DNA from: Globisporangium splendens
Lineage: Eukaryota; Oomycota; Peronosporomycetes; Pythiales; Pythiaceae
Direction: 5' to 3'
DNA length: 64,000 nucleotides
Assembly (NCBI GenBank): GCA_006386115.1
Contig: VFIW01000089.1
Span: 1 to 64,000 of the forward strand
Made by a program: the position numbers and the translations under genes. Numbering within the stretch: the first letter of the stretch is position 1; every line of letters starts with the position of its first letter. Below the pieces are notes generated by a model. The model made no database searches, was not told where the DNA came from, and worked only from the letters and a program-made list of their open reading frames with translations. This document shows, piece after piece, positions 53,846 to 64,000 of this stretch.

Positions 53846-55850
53846 ATGCACTCGATCACGCGCACCAGCCGCGCCTCCATGCTCCTGCGCGCCGCGCGCC
53901 AGCAGCGCTTCATGAGTGCGCTGCGCGACTTCCCGTTCCTCAAAGAGCTCGGGCTCAAGGAGGAGAACCACGGCGTCTACAACGGCGAGTGGTTCGGCAA
54001 CGGCGACGTGTACACGTCCGTCAACCCGGCTGACAACAAGCCCATTGCCACGGTGCGCGCTGGCACGGTTGAGGACTACAAGAAGGTGGTCAAGGCCATG
54101 GACGAAGCCAAGCCGAAGTGGGCCGATATCCCAGCCCCCGCTCGCGGTGAGATCGTCCGCCAGATTGGCGAAGAGCTCCGAGCAAAGAAAGAACCACTCG
54201 GCAAACTGATCTCGCTTGAAATGGGCAAAATTTACGTCGAAGTATGTGGTAGTGCGTTATGTATTCCCTCCGGTCTATTTATTGTGACTAATATGAAACG
54301 TGGTGGCTTTGTCTGGTTGTAGGGTCTCGGAGAAGTGCAGGAAGCGATCGATATTTGCGACTTTGCCGTCGGTCTGAGCCGAACGCTCAATGGCTCCATC
54401 ATCCCGTCTGAGCGCCCTGGCCACTTCATGATGGAACGATACAACCCTCTCAAGGGCCATGTTGGCATTATCACGGCATTCAACTTCCCATGCGCCGTTC
54501 TTTTCTGGAACGCGGCGTTGAGTTTGGTGTGCGGTAACACGCACATCTGGAAGCCATCGGAATCGCTCTCGCTTACGTCAGTCGCGTGCAACAAGATCAT
54601 CGCTGACGTGCTGGAGAGAAACGGCTACCCAGGTGCCATCTCCTCCCTCATATGCGGAAAGTGAGTACCCTCCGACTCTCATTTTCTTTTCTCTTTTGCT
54701 AGTTCTACTTCCTGAAACTCATCTTGTCATCTAATCTAGTGGTAAGGACGTCGGCGAAGCGTTGATCACCGACAAGCGTATTGAGTTGGTCTCCTTCACT
54801 GGGTCCACGAAGGTTGGACGTCACGTGAACGAGGTTGTCGCGAGTCGCTTCGGCAAGACGATCCTCGAGCTCGGCGGAAACAATGCCATGATTGTGGACA
54901 AGGATGCGGATCTTGAAATGGCCCTCCGTGCGACTCTATTCTCCGCAGTCGGAACTGCTGGTCAGCGTTGCACGTCGTTGCGCCGCCTGTTCCTGCACGA
55001 AGACATCCATGACGACTTCCTCAAGAGACTGATCTCTGCGTACAAGAACGTCAAGATCGGAAGCCCGCTCGAGGATGGAGTCTTGTGCGGACCGCTTCAC
55101 AACACGCAGGTATGAAATACGTTTACCTTTTCTTTTTTTTTGTTGTTGAGTGATATGGCTATACAGACTGATGAAATTGTTCATTTGTGCACCTTAGGCT
55201 GTGAAGAACTACCTTGACGGAATCGAAACTATCAAACAGCAAGGTGGAAAGGTACGTCGTCTATAACAAAAAGCCAGACTGAAGCTCCTCGGTAATTACG
55301 ATCCTCGTCTTGCTTTGTGTACACATGTAGATCCTGATCGGTGGCAAGAAGGTTGACCGTCCTGGCCACTTTGTGGAGCCAACTATTGCTTCGATCACAC
55401 ACGACGCTCCAATCGTCCAGGTTTGTGAAAGATAACATCGCTGAGGAATTTGGCAAAACAAATTGCGCACATATCGCTAACTTTTGCACTATACTTGTCC
55501 CACAGAAAGAGATTTTTGCTCCAATCATGTACGCGATCAAGTTCAAGGATCTCGACGAAGCCATTGAGCTGAACAACGCCGTTCCTCAAGGTCTGTCCTC
55601 GTCGCTGTTCACCAAGAACCAATCTGCCATCTTCAAGTGGACGGGGCCTCTTGGATCGGATTGCGGCATCGTGAACATTAACATTGGACCAAGTGGTGCT
55701 GAAATCGGCGGTGCGTTCGGTGGTGAGAAGGAAACTGGCGGTGGCCGCGAATCTGGAAGCGACGCCTGGAAGCAATACATGCGTCGCTCGACGTGCACTG
55801 TGAACTACAGCAAGGAGCTTCCTCTTGCGCAGGGAATCGACTTCAGCTAA
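53846..55850 (+). CDS. ALDH7A1: Alpha-aminoadipic semialdehyde dehydrogenase (ALDH7A1/antiquitin type)
   Basis: Six exons (53846-54241, 54323-54660, 54740-55109, 55198-55251, 55331-55420, 55506-55850) give 530 residues, against about 540 in animals. The N-terminus ([20 protein letters not shown]) looks like a mitochondrial presequence. The ALDH core has [10 protein letters not shown], the nucleotide-binding FTGSTKVGR, the general-base Glu in LELGGNN and the catalytic Cys in GTAGQRCTS. The C-terminus [20 protein letters not shown] is a hallmark of family 7. The enzyme oxidises alpha-aminoadipic semialdehyde in lysine breakdown and detoxifies aldehydes. Fragments of a duplicate of this gene lie at 8085-8660 and 15990-16565. 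It converges on the HECT gene with 105 bp between stops. Confidence 0.92.
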
Positions 55851-55955
55851 GGCACAGCGGAGTCATTGATGTTGAGCGCGTACGCAATAGTGAACTACAG
55901 ATGTGAAGTATGAGATCTTGTCGAATGCAATCTTTGAAACTTTGTCTGATCTCGC

Positions 55956-58520
55956 TCATGACAGCTCAAATCCTTCAGCATTTTGAATGGCGAAGGTGAT
56001 TTTTTCCACGAGTACCTCATAACTGAGGTATTCAGGGAGCACGAGCTGGTTGAAGCATGTGTGTGTCCTTGGCAGCGCAAGTGGGTCCAGATCCGATTTG
56101 GTAAGATTTAGTGGCGGCTCGAAGCCGTCGAGCGGGATTTTGTTGGTTCCAGTCATGAATTTGAGAAACTGCCCGCACATTTCGAGAGAAAATTCACGAA
56201 GTGCTTGCCACAGCCATAGTACGACCTGGGAGTGTTCACTGTATCTGCCTTGGAAGACGGTTGATGCGCGTAATTCTTCCACGTCGATCGTTGGCTTGCC
56301 GTTCATCAGCATTCTCAGCTCGCTCAGGTCAAACATCTTGACAAAGGACGCCGGGATGAGAGAATTAAAGCCCTGGTTTAACGCGTCAAGTTGTGATTTC
56401 ACGCCAAACTCCGTTCTCCACTGCAGGACGAGCTCTACATACTCCCTCTTGTTCAGGTCTGTCACGGGGATGTCTCGTCCGTTTTCCTTCAGATCCACAA
56501 CCATAGGTTTCTTGCTCGGGCCGTCTTCTACTTCGACGCTGAACGTCTCGTCAATCACGTCGGCGATGCTGTTCTCGAGCATCCACGTGAGGGATTTGTG
56601 AAACTGGGCATCCATTTGGCGCAAATCCTCCATGGCTATCGGAATATGCAGCAAATGCTTGTAAATGACGTCACAGAAGGGAAGATCCAGCGTCTGGCGA
56701 TCGAAAATGGCTTTCGCGATGAATCTGCCGAGAAATTTGAAGTACTGCAAATGGCTGGTGTTGCGGAAAGAGTTGCTGTCAATCTCAAACTGGTTATGGT
56801 CGCATGGCTTGAACAATGCCCGCTGTTTATGAAGCGCCAACTTTGAGACTTGAAGGAACCAGTCTTTTGTCAGCCCGCCCGAGTCGATACCTGACTCGTT
56901 TGCAAACGTGATTTCGGTTTAGCAACCAGTTCTTGCTTTGACAAGCGTTGGAAGTGCGCAAACGTGTCTCCCAGCATGTTTTCTCGCGTCAGCTCCAGGG
57001 AAACGTGGCACTAAAGTTGATGCCGTGCATACTCTGACGGAGGTCGCGGTGGGAACGAAACCTTTTCCTCCGGAAGATCATCTCGGGCGCCTCTTCGATG
57101 TTGCCGAGTCCTGCCTTTTCTCGCGCTTCAGCTACTTCTCTTAGCTCTTCGGTCACGCGTTGACACGTGTATTTATTGAAAAAGAACACCTGCTCGGTCT
57201 TTGGGTCCCAGCATTGAACCCATCGATCATAAGCTGCTGATTGTTCGGAGCTTGTGAGTTCGACTATCTCTGGCCGTCCGTGCGCCAGAGTTCGAATGGG
57301 TTTGCTTTCCACAAACGCAGTTGAGCCGACGACGTTGGACGCTTGAAGTCGGAAAATGTAGGTCGTATTGGCTCGAAGCCCTCCTGCCACGAAGCTGCAT
57401 TCGGTTCCTTCATAGATTTGCTGAAACATTGTTGTGCCACCACCACTCGTACTCTCGCGCATCTCTAAGAAGTATACCACCGGCGGTGCTCCGTGATCAT
57501 TCGCTCGTGACCAAAAGATGCTTGCATATGTATTTGTGAGCGCACCAGCAACGGGAGGATTCGGAAGACTTGGGATCCCCGGGAGACTCCAAAGCACGTC
57601 ACTTGGAGTGCTGAACTCGCTCCACCCTGCTGGATTGCGATCGCGTATTCGGAATAAATACGCTGTGTGACAAGGTACACTCTCCAGACTCGCACTTTTC
57701 CCCGAAGACACCACGGTCAGGCTCGCCCACGGATTGTTGGGGCTGTCGGCGCGACGATATTGGATCTCGTAGCGGTCCACGGTCGTGTCCGTGGATTTTG
57801 TCCATGTCAACGTCAAGCTGGTCTGGGTGGCTTCGACAAGTCTCGGGGCTTTGGAATGGGAGGCACCTGCTTGGAACAAGCAAACTCCATGATGGATTCG
57901 GCGGAAATGGTCTGCGTGAGGTGAATCCCGCTCGGATCTCCTGCTCCATGATGCACCTTCCCAGAGGCAACCTCTGACACGAAGACATTCCCGTCCGCAT
58001 CGACAGCCACGCCAACAGGATAGCGCACGGGACTGTTGGTCGCGCCTCCGTGACGCTTGATGGCGTCTTCGTCCGCCGCAATCCATAGATACGCCTGTCC
58101 TGCCTTCGGACTGTCGATGGGGTACTTTTGCGTCTGCACGACCACCGGCGCGTACGGAAACAGGTTGTCGACCACGTGGGCGACGGCAGTCTTCTGCTTT
58201 TGCGCTCTCTCTTCTTCCCTGTTCGCATGGAAATGTGTCAGTCTCCTCTGTTGCTTTCGCGCGAATGGGTACAAATCAACGAGTGCGATGGTTCACTTTT
58301 GCGCCTGAAGCTCTTCTTCGCGATCCAACTGCGCCTCGAGAGCCAACGCCGCGTCGTGGGCGGTGGGCACGACCGTCGCAGAGTGCGAGGGACCGGACGT
58401 CGTTGCGAAGGCGCCTTTGACCGTGTAAGAGGATGAGGATGAAGAAGGTTTGCGCAGTCCGCCCTCCATGTCGTTCTTTGCCACCTGCGCCGTTTCTAGC
58501 AGTGGAGTGCCATTCGACAT
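55956..58520 (-). CDS. HECT-type E3 ubiquitin ligase with FN3 domains (two frame breaks)
   Basis: Exon 1 is 58520-58297 (MSNGTPLLETAQVAKNDMEG) and exon 2 starts at 58218. Order: Glu/Lys-rich helix, a segment with YPVGVAVDADGNVFVSE resembling an NHL repeat, FN3 domain 1 (APRLVEATQTSLTLTWTKST), FN3 domain 2 (SFVAGGLRANTTYIFRLQAS), a degenerate WW-like stretch (WVQCWDPKTEQVFFFNKYT), then the HECT domain (LELTRENMLGDTF, ESGIDSGGLTKDWF, HLQYFKFLGRFIAKAI). The catalytic Cys is in RTHTCFNQLVLPEY (codon 56057-56055). It transfers ubiquitin to substrates. One base seems missing in AAAGCCCC near 57850 and one in TTTCCC near 57005; both sides are otherwise perfect, so sequence error is as likely as decay. 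Confidence 0.82.
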
Positions 58521-58605
58521 ATAACTGATACATCTCGCAGTGTAACTCGCAGTGCAACTCGCAGTGTCGAGAGTCATTTTGAGGTCACATATCCAAGCAC
58601 ACACG

Positions 58606-59783
58606 ATGGAAGTCGATCGGGAGTGGCGGTGGGGGGTCTGGCACGACGCAGATCACCTCTGGCACGCGACGCTGGAGCAACGCAATGCGCGGCTGCTGCC
58701 GCTACGACAGCCGACGGGCGAGCGAGGCGAAGAGACCGAGATCCCGCGCGTGATCCACCAGATCTGGCTTGGTCCATACCCGATCCCAGCCGATTGCCTC
58801 GCGTGGATGCAAACCTGGAAGCAACTGCATCCAGCATGGGAGTATGTGAGTGATGCTTTATGTTGACTTCAGTATTGCGCCAAGGCAGTGACGTCAGTGA
58901 ATTCTCTATGTGCACTAACACTATCTCACGGTTTATGAAATGGTCGGCCATCTACACGAGTAGAGGCTGTGGACAGACGAACACGTTAAAGACTTCCCCT
59001 TGCGAAACCAGGTAGGAAACGTGCGCACTCCATTTCGCGATGTTATCGTACTGCGAACTTGCTCACTGTCTGCGCGTGTGATGCAAACAGAAAGCGTTTG
59101 ACACAGCGACGAATTTTGGCGAGAAATCCGACATCCTTCGGTACGAGGTTCTGGAGAAATACGGCGGCGTGTATGCAGATGTGGACGTAGCGTGCGTCCA
59201 AGCGTTCGATCCGCTTCTACAGGTTGGTTGGACTCTGCAATATCGCTTTTTACCTGCATGATAGTCTGTTATCATACCCGTGTTCCTCTGCGAACAGGAC
59301 TTTTCGTTCGTCGCTGGCATGGCCAACACGGGCAACGTAGAGATCAGCAACAGCGTGATGCTGTCGACGGCGCATCACGCCATCCTTCGTCAGCTCATCG
59401 ACACGATCCACCGAGACTCCCACCAGCCGCGTCTGGACTCCAGCGCACTGGCGTTGATCGCGCAAATGAGCGGAAACGCGACCCTTTCCGCGGCTCTGTC
59501 CATGAAGCCGACGAGCAGCGCCATGGACACCATCGCGCGCACGGGACCGGGTCTGCTGACGCGCACGTTCATGGCGGCGATCGGCTGGGGTGTAGAGGAA
59601 GGAGGCAGTCATGAGGCAGGCGCGGATGGGTTCCTGGCGCCAGCGGCGGAGCGAGAAAGAGCCATCGCACTGCCTATCGAGTACTTCTCCCCGCTCCCCA
59701 ACTGCCTCCGCCACGCAGCTGCCATGATCAAGCTCCCCGTCAACTGCATGGCTGTCCACTATTGGGCTCGCTCCTGGATGTGA
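58606..59783 (+). CDS. Glycosyltransferase of the GT32 / Och1-like DXD type
   Basis: Four exons (58606-58845, 58964-59011, 59091-59222, 59298-59783) give 301 residues. Family signs are IPRVIHQIWLGPYPIP near residue 48, the acceptor/donor region KSDILRYEVLEKYGGVYAD leading to the DXD motif YADVDV that binds metal and nucleotide sugar, and GPGLLTRTF and VHYWARSWM at the C-terminus. There is no clear signal peptide or membrane anchor, which is unusual for a Golgi enzyme but common in the soluble sugar-binding DXD group. The substrate is unknown. It lies head to head with the HECT gene; only 85 bp separate the start codons. GAGTCATTTTGAGG at 58571-58584 is a possible initiator. Confidence 0.82.
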
Positions 59784-59960
59784 AACAATAAAAAGAGAAT
59801 AGAGCGCTCGTATTGGCTAATAATTGGATCAGGAGTTTCGATTTTCTGCAACCGACTTGGAGCGCACCAATCTAGCTGTGCCAAATTCGATTATTAGCCA
59901 ATCATCGGAATGGCATCATTGACACACCCAGACACCTGTTCCTCCGGAATCTGGCGGGCT

Positions 59961-59976
59961 GGCTCATTTTGAAATC
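59961..59976 (+). promoter_or_regulatory. Oomycete-type initiator of the dienelactone hydrolase gene
   Basis: GGCTCATTTTGAAATC matches the GCTCATT-pyrimidine initiator consensus and lies 35-50 bp before the ATG. Confidence 0.6.
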
Positions 59977-60010
59977 CTCCCTTCCCAACCCAGTTGAACC
60001 TCCCAGAAGA

Positions 60011-60781
60011 ATGAGCTGCTGCCCCGTCACCGCCGAACCCGCGCGCAGCCCTGCGCCGAGCACGGGCGTCGTCAAGAAGGTCGGCCAGACCACCGTGTAC
60101 GTTACGGGCCCCGCCACGGCCAAGGCCGGCATCATCGCGTACCCGGACATCTTCGGGCTCGACAGCGGCCGCTCCAAGGCGGATGCCGACACGCTCGGTC
60201 GCCTCGGCTACTCGGTCGTGCTCGTCGACTTGGTCGATGGCGACTACCTGGACCCGGACAGCAACTGGATGCCGTCGTTCGGCGATTGGCTCAAGAAGTA
60301 CACCTACGACAGCCACTACTCGGCGCGCATCAACGACGCGGTCAACTACTTGAAGTCGGAGGCGCAAGTGGAGCGCATTGCCAGCTACGGCTACTGCTGG
60401 GGCTCGTGGGTTGGCGCCACCAAGACCGCGTCGGCCGATCCAGTCATGACGGGCCACGTCTCGTTCCACCCGACGTGGATCGTGGAGAACCTCACGAAGG
60501 GCGACGGCGCGGTTGACAAGCTTGCGGAGAGTATTCAGGCTCCTCAACTGCTGCTCGCCGCTGGCGACGACCCAGACTTCGTCAAGCCACAGGGCAGCGT
60601 GCACAAGATCCTCGCGGCGCGCGGCGGTGACATCGCGGCGAAGAGTAACGTGCTCGAGTTCCCAACGGAGAACCACGGGTGGGTGCACCGCGGCGACCTC
60701 GAGAACCCGGTGACCAAGAAGGCCGTGATGGAGGCGTGGCACGCAGCCGTCAAGTTCATCCAGACCGTCAACCCTCTGTAA
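60011..60781 (+). CDS. Dienelactone hydrolase family protein
   Basis: Intronless, 256 residues, start MSCCPVTAEPARSPAPSTGV. An alpha/beta-hydrolase fold is visible: AGIIAYPDIFGLDSGRSKAD, the nucleophile Cys in GYCWGSW, the acid Asp probably in LAAGDDPDFVKPQ, and the His in ENHGWVHRGD. This Cys-Asp-His triad is that of dienelactone hydrolases, which open lactone rings, though most eukaryotic members have other or unknown ester substrates. The frame is open 14 codons further upstream, but the initiator lies within that stretch. GC-rich codon use matches a highly expressed gene. Confidence 0.88.
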   Translation: MSCCPVTAEPARSPAPSTGVVKKVGQTTVYVTGPATAKAGIIAYPDIFGLDSGRSKADADTLGRLGYSVVLVDLVDGDYLDPDSNWMPSFGDWLKKYTYDSHYSARINDAVNYLKSEAQVERIASYGYCWGSWVGATKTASADPVMTGHVSFHPTWIVENLTKGDGAVDKLAESIQAPQLLLAAGDDPDFVKPQGSVHKILAARGGDIAAKSNVLEFPTENHGWVHRGDLENPVTKKAVMEAWHAAVKFIQTVNPL

Positions 60782-60996
60782 TTAGCGTGACCCCCTTCCG
60801 TTCATTTGTGTTCTCCCTCAACAGCAACAGAACGCAAACACTAATCATTCCGCATTAATTGCCAATCAAATTATCGTATCTGAGTATCTTTACCCAATCA
60901 CGTTGGTCGTCAGAGGAGGCGTGCGTGGCGATTGGCTGATTTGGAATCCACTCGCATCCGTTCGCCAGAGTTCCCAATCGATGCCGATCCTCATTT

Positions 60997-61011
60997 GCTC
61001 ATTCGCCTTTT
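60997..61011 (+). promoter_or_regulatory. Oomycete-type initiator of the GLDH gene
   Basis: TGCTCATTCGCCTTT fits the GCTCATTC initiator and lies about 45-55 bp before the ATG at 61055. Confidence 0.6.
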
Positions 61012-61054
61012 AACGGACAAGCAGACGAACGAGACCAAGAGAGAAAGAGACAAG

Positions 61055-62758
61055 ATGCTCCGCGCCCCCGCCTTCCGCTCGCTCGCCGCCAAGGCCCTCC
61101 GCTCAGTGTCCTCTGCCCGCAATGCGTCCACTTTGCGCCAAGTGCTACGCGCGTCGTCCGCCGGCAGCAGTGGCGATTTCTCCCGCACCGCCCTGGCTGC
61201 CGCTGCCGTCGTCGCTGCTGCCGGCGTCGCCATCAGTGCCAGCAGCCGTGCGGAGGGAAAGTCCGACCAGGACTCCGTGTTTGTGAACTGGTCAGCGTCT
61301 CACGAGTGCCGCCCACAGCAGTTCTACGTCCCAGAGAGCGTCGAGGAGATCGAGCGCTTGCTGCAGGAGTACCACGGCAAGAAGCAGAAGCTGCGCTGCA
61401 TGGGCGCTGGCGTCTCCCCCAACGGTCTTGGTTTCTCCGGCAAAGTGTCGGGTCAAAACGACAAGAAGGGTGCGGCGAACGAGGCGTTGATGACCATGGC
61501 GCTGTTCGACAAGATCTTGGATGTCAACAAGGAGAAGCTGCAGGTGACCGTCGAAGCCGGCATCATCGTCGGTGAGTTGCTCGACAAGCTCCGCACTTAC
61601 GGCATGACGATGCAGAACGTTGCGTCCATTCGCGACCAGCAAATCGGAGGGATCTGCCAGGCTGGTTGTCACGGTTCGGGCGCCGGCATTCCTCCAATCG
61701 ATGACCAGATCGTCGAAATGGAGATTGTGACGCCGGCAAAGGGCAAAATGACGCTCAGTGCCACGGAAAACCCGGATCTGTTTGCGCTCGCCAAGTGCGG
61801 ACTCGGCGCGCTCGGCGTGGTCACAAAGGTCACGTTGCAGTGCGTGCCAATGCACCGCCTCGCCGAGAAGACGATGGTGATGACCATTGACGAGATTCGT
61901 CCTCACCACACCAAGTGGCTGAAGGAATTTCAGCACCTCCGATACATGTGGATCCCGTACACGGATTGTGTGGTCGTGGTTCAATGCCGTCGCATGAACG
62001 ACTCGGAGCCTGCTGACGATAAACTCTACCCTCCTGTGCAGCACAGCATGGATGTGCGTCTTGAAGCGCCTCGCAAGCTCTACCTGGAGCTCAAGCAGGG
62101 CAACCCAGAGCCTGACTACCTCGACTGGAGCTTCACCAAGCTTCGCGACAAGTTGCTTGAGATCAACCCGCTTGATAAGCAGCACGTGATCCGCGTGAAC
62201 GAATCGGAAAAGCAGTTCTGGAAGCTCAGTGAGGGATACCGCGTCGCGCTTTCCGACGACATCATTGGCTTCGATTGCGGTGGCCAGCAGCACGTCGAAG
62301 AAGTGTCGTTTCCTTGCCAGGGTACGCTTGAGCTTGACTTCATGGAGAAGCTCCTCGCGCGCATTGACGCTGAGGACATTCCTGCGCATGCCCCAATTGA
62401 GCAGCGCTGGACGGCGCGCAGCACGTCGACGATGAGCCCATCCTCGTCCTCGAACCCGAACCAAATCTTCTCGTGGGTTGGTGTGATCCTGTACCTCCCA
62501 ACGGCTGAAGAGAATGCGCGTCGCGCTATCACGAAGCGTTTCCACGAGTTTTATGAGATGTACCGAGACTTCATGGAGCCGTATGGTGCCACCGAGCACT
62601 GGGCGAAGATTGAGTGGCCACGGGACCCTGTGGAACGCCAAAAGATGCGCGAACGCCTGAACCGACGATACCCGCTTGACAAATTCAAGAAGGCTCGTGA
62701 CGAAGTCGATCCGCACCACATCCTGTCCAACCACATTGTGGACGAACTGTGCGCGTAA
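61055..62758 (+). CDS. GLDH: L-galactono-1,4-lactone dehydrogenase, mitochondrial (plant-type)
   Basis: Intronless, 567 residues. The N-terminus is Arg/Ala/Ser-rich (mitochondrial presequence), then a hydrophobic segment (TALAAAAVVAAAGVAISA). The FAD-binding PCMH domain includes VNWSASHECRPQQFYVPESV, KLRCMGAGVSPNGLGFSG, QNVASIRDQQIGGICQAGCH and GSGAGIPPIDDQI. The ALO-type C-terminal domain includes MWIPYTDCVVVVQCRRM and ends KFKKARDEVDPHHILSNHIV. These segments resemble plant GLDH more than animal gulonolactone oxidase. The enzyme makes ascorbate from L-galactono-1,4-lactone, passing electrons to cytochrome c in plants. The ATG at 61055 follows the initiator; an upstream in-frame extension is unlikely to be translated. 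It converges on the next gene with 69 bp between stops. Confidence 0.88.
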   Translation: MLRAPAFRSLAAKALRSVSSARNASTLRQVLRASSAGSSGDFSRTALAAAAVVAAAGVAISASSRAEGKSDQDSVFVNWSASHECRPQQFYVPESVEEIERLLQEYHGKKQKLRCMGAGVSPNGLGFSGKVSGQNDKKGAANEALMTMALFDKILDVNKEKLQVTVEAGIIVGELLDKLRTYGMTMQNVASIRDQQIGGICQAGCHGSGAGIPPIDDQIVEMEIVTPAKGKMTLSATENPDLFALAKCGLGALGVVTKVTLQCVPMHRLAEKTMVMTIDEIRPHHTKWLKEFQHLRYMWIPYTDCVVVVQCRRMNDSEPADDKLYPPVQHSMDVRLEAPRKLYLELKQGNPEPDYLDWSFTKLRDKLLEINPLDKQHVIRVNESEKQFWKLSEGYRVALSDDIIGFDCGGQQHVEEVSFPCQGTLELDFMEKLLARIDAEDIPAHAPIEQRWTARSTSTMSPSSSSNPNQIFSWVGVILYLPTAEENARRAITKRFHEFYEMYRDFMEPYGATEHWAKIEWPRDPVERQKMRERLNRRYPLDKFKKARDEVDPHHILSNHIVDELCA

Positions 62759-62827
62759 GGGAAAATCTAGGTTTGCTTAGTTGGTTTATGAGGACATACT
62801 GCCTAAGTAAGCACTCGCCTTTGTTAA

Positions 62828-64000
62828 TTAGAGATCTCGCTTCGCGCTCGATACAAAATTGCACACCTGTTCATACGATTTGTGTGGCAGATACGCCGTC
62901 CATGAAGCTACAAAGCGACGACTGAACTTGGCGCACTCTTGAGTGGCAACCTGCACTTGATCAAGTAAATACAGCAACCGCAGAACCGCAATTTCGAGTT
63001 GGTTCCTGGTGGAGTGGCTGGACTCAAACTCCCTCAGATAGGACGTGTCGATGATCCAAATAGTGTAGCATACCCACTGGAAGCAATACAGAAGCTCAAA
63101 GAGCGAAGATGTCGATGTGGACACCGCATTGTCGATACTGACAAGCACATGGCGAGCCATCTCCAAGAATGCTGCTAAGTTGTCCTGCGAGCCATCAGAG
63201 CGACCACCAGAGATGACTTGGGATGTCCAGCATTCAATGACGTACTTCATGATGGCATGCGAGGGCTGGAAAGTACGCAGCGAGGTCGAAAGACTGCTCG
63301 CTTCATCGTCATTTGACTCGAATTGACGCAGCCGCTCATCAGGAAACTGCAGTAGTAAAGTGTCGTACTTTGCTAGTTTGGGCAACACCTCAGTATACAG
63401 TGCTGAGAACAGCAAGGGGCCACAACGAAGCATTACTTGCGTCATTTCCCTTTGGATCAGAATGCTTCCTGCCATGGAAGAGGATTCGTTATCGTCGACG
63501 GCATCTTCAAACGATTGCTCGGCGACAAACTCCAGGAGCTCCCAGGCACGTGCTTTAGTGATAAGCGGCTGGCTTTGCTGAGATGAAGCAATGCTGTTCT
63601 CCCCGGCTTCTGAGCACACGGACTCCCAAAGTAATTTCCAGAGCAGCAACCGAAGGGCTTCACTTGTGCTGTCTACGTCCAAGTTGACCGCTTTCTCCGC
63701 TGTCGCTGACTTGTCAAGCGATTTGGACAAAAGGCGCAGCGGGTGCAACTCTCTCCTGCTGAGCGAAACATCGTGGGTTGGGACCGCGTGCGCGAGAAGC
63801 ATGAGCAGAGGATCATCCAACTCATCCCAATCGACCAAGATACTCGATATTGCATCGAAGACGCTGGATTCACTGAGAGAGCGTGCGAGTATGACAAGGT
63901 CCTTGATACTGAGAAGCAGCGTGTTCGTCAGCGGCAAGGAAGAAGGCGAGTCGACTTTGAGTTCGCGAGCGTAGGCGCTCGTTAAGAGTTCCAGCAGAGC
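62828..64000 (-). CDS. Unrecognised alpha-helical protein, C-terminal part
   Basis: At least 391 codons, open to the right window edge, ending SYEQVCNFVSSAKRDL. The sequence is leucine-rich and predicted helical throughout, with a possible HEAT/ARM-like character (ALRLLLWKLLWESVC, MTQVMLRCGPLLFSALYTEV, LEIAVLRLLYLLDQVQVA). I saw no catalytic motif, signal peptide or membrane segment. There are no introns in this part. I do not recognise the family; a large scaffold protein is possible. Confidence 0.7.
   Translation of the reverse strand, partial: ALLELLTSAYARELKVDSPSSLPLTNTLLLSIKDLVILARSLSESSVFDAISSILVDWDELDDPLLMLLAHAVPTHDVSLSRRELHPLRLLSKSLDKSATAEKAVNLDVDSTSEALRLLLWKLLWESVCSEAGENSIASSQQSQPLITKARAWELLEFVAEQSFEDAVDDNESSSMAGSILIQREMTQVMLRCGPLLFSALYTEVLPKLAKYDTLLLQFPDERLRQFESNDDEASSLSTSLRTFQPSHAIMKYVIECWTSQVISGGRSDGSQDNLAAFLEMARHVLVSIDNAVSTSTSSLFELLYCFQWVCYTIWIIDTSYLREFESSHSTRNQLEIAVLRLLYLLDQVQVATQECAKFSRRFVASWTAYLPHKSYEQVCNFVSSAKRDL

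Noticed and set aside
59894..60742. 282-codon minus-strand frame opposite the dienelactone hydrolase gene
   Set aside because: GC-driven shadow, Arg/Ala/Val-rich without motifs.
61292..62734. 480-codon minus-strand frame opposite GLDH
   Set aside because: Arises from GC-rich codon use of GLDH; low-complexity His/Arg/Leu composition and no family resemblance.

Overview
This is eukaryotic nuclear DNA, most likely from an oomycete (Phytophthora, Pythium or a relative). Three things point there. Genes are tightly packed, with many short GT-AG introns of about 40-110 bp. Several start codons sit 30-60 bp downstream of a TCA(T/C)T-pyrimidine initiator, in the crystallin genes followed by CAATTT, as in oomycete core promoters. 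The repeats are chromodomain Ty3/gypsy elements and LINEs with an RNase H domain. The species is not determined. I saw no rRNA, tRNA or CRISPR array.

Region 1 (1-5260) is retroelement debris. A minus-strand gypsy element (LTR 1558-2165, gag, start of pol) runs off the left edge. It carries a textbook -1 frameshift signal at the gag-pol junction. It abuts the 3' end of a plus-strand relative (integrase C-terminus, chromodomain, polypurine tract, LTR 3616-4269), which also has a long antisense reading frame starting in its LTR. A diverged tandem repeat of about 280 bp follows.

Region 2 (5264-20690) is a recent tandem duplication with a period of about 7.9 kb. Each unit has a 5'-truncated minus-strand LINE, a broken fragment of an ALDH7 gene, and two head-to-head copies of a small secreted beta/gamma-crystallin-type calcium-binding protein. 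The 1.39-kb spacer between the two crystallin genes is in opposite orientation in the two units, so it has inverted by recombination between the gene copies. A decayed LINE RNase H fragment ends the region.

Region 3 (21125-41397) is one giant locus of about 6,600 codons. It encodes a signal peptide, two fibronectin III domains each split by an insert of beta repeats, a very long Cys-rich GCC2/GCC3-type ectodomain, one membrane span and about 2,200 residues of mostly coiled coil. Ten stops or frameshifts interrupt it.

Region 4 (41670-64000) is compact housekeeping sequence: MSH4 (meiotic recombination), an RCC1-repeat protein with a UBR-like zinc finger, dynactin p62 (DCTN4) divergent from MAD1 (spindle checkpoint), ALDH7A1-type dehydrogenase (the parent of the pseudogene fragments), an FN3/HECT ubiquitin ligase divergent from a GT32-like sugar transferase, a dienelactone-hydrolase-family protein, a plant-type L-galactono-1,4-lactone dehydrogenase, and the 3' end of an unrecognised helical protein. 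Single-base frame breaks also occur in the conserved genes MSH4 and HECT, so some breaks may be assembly errors.
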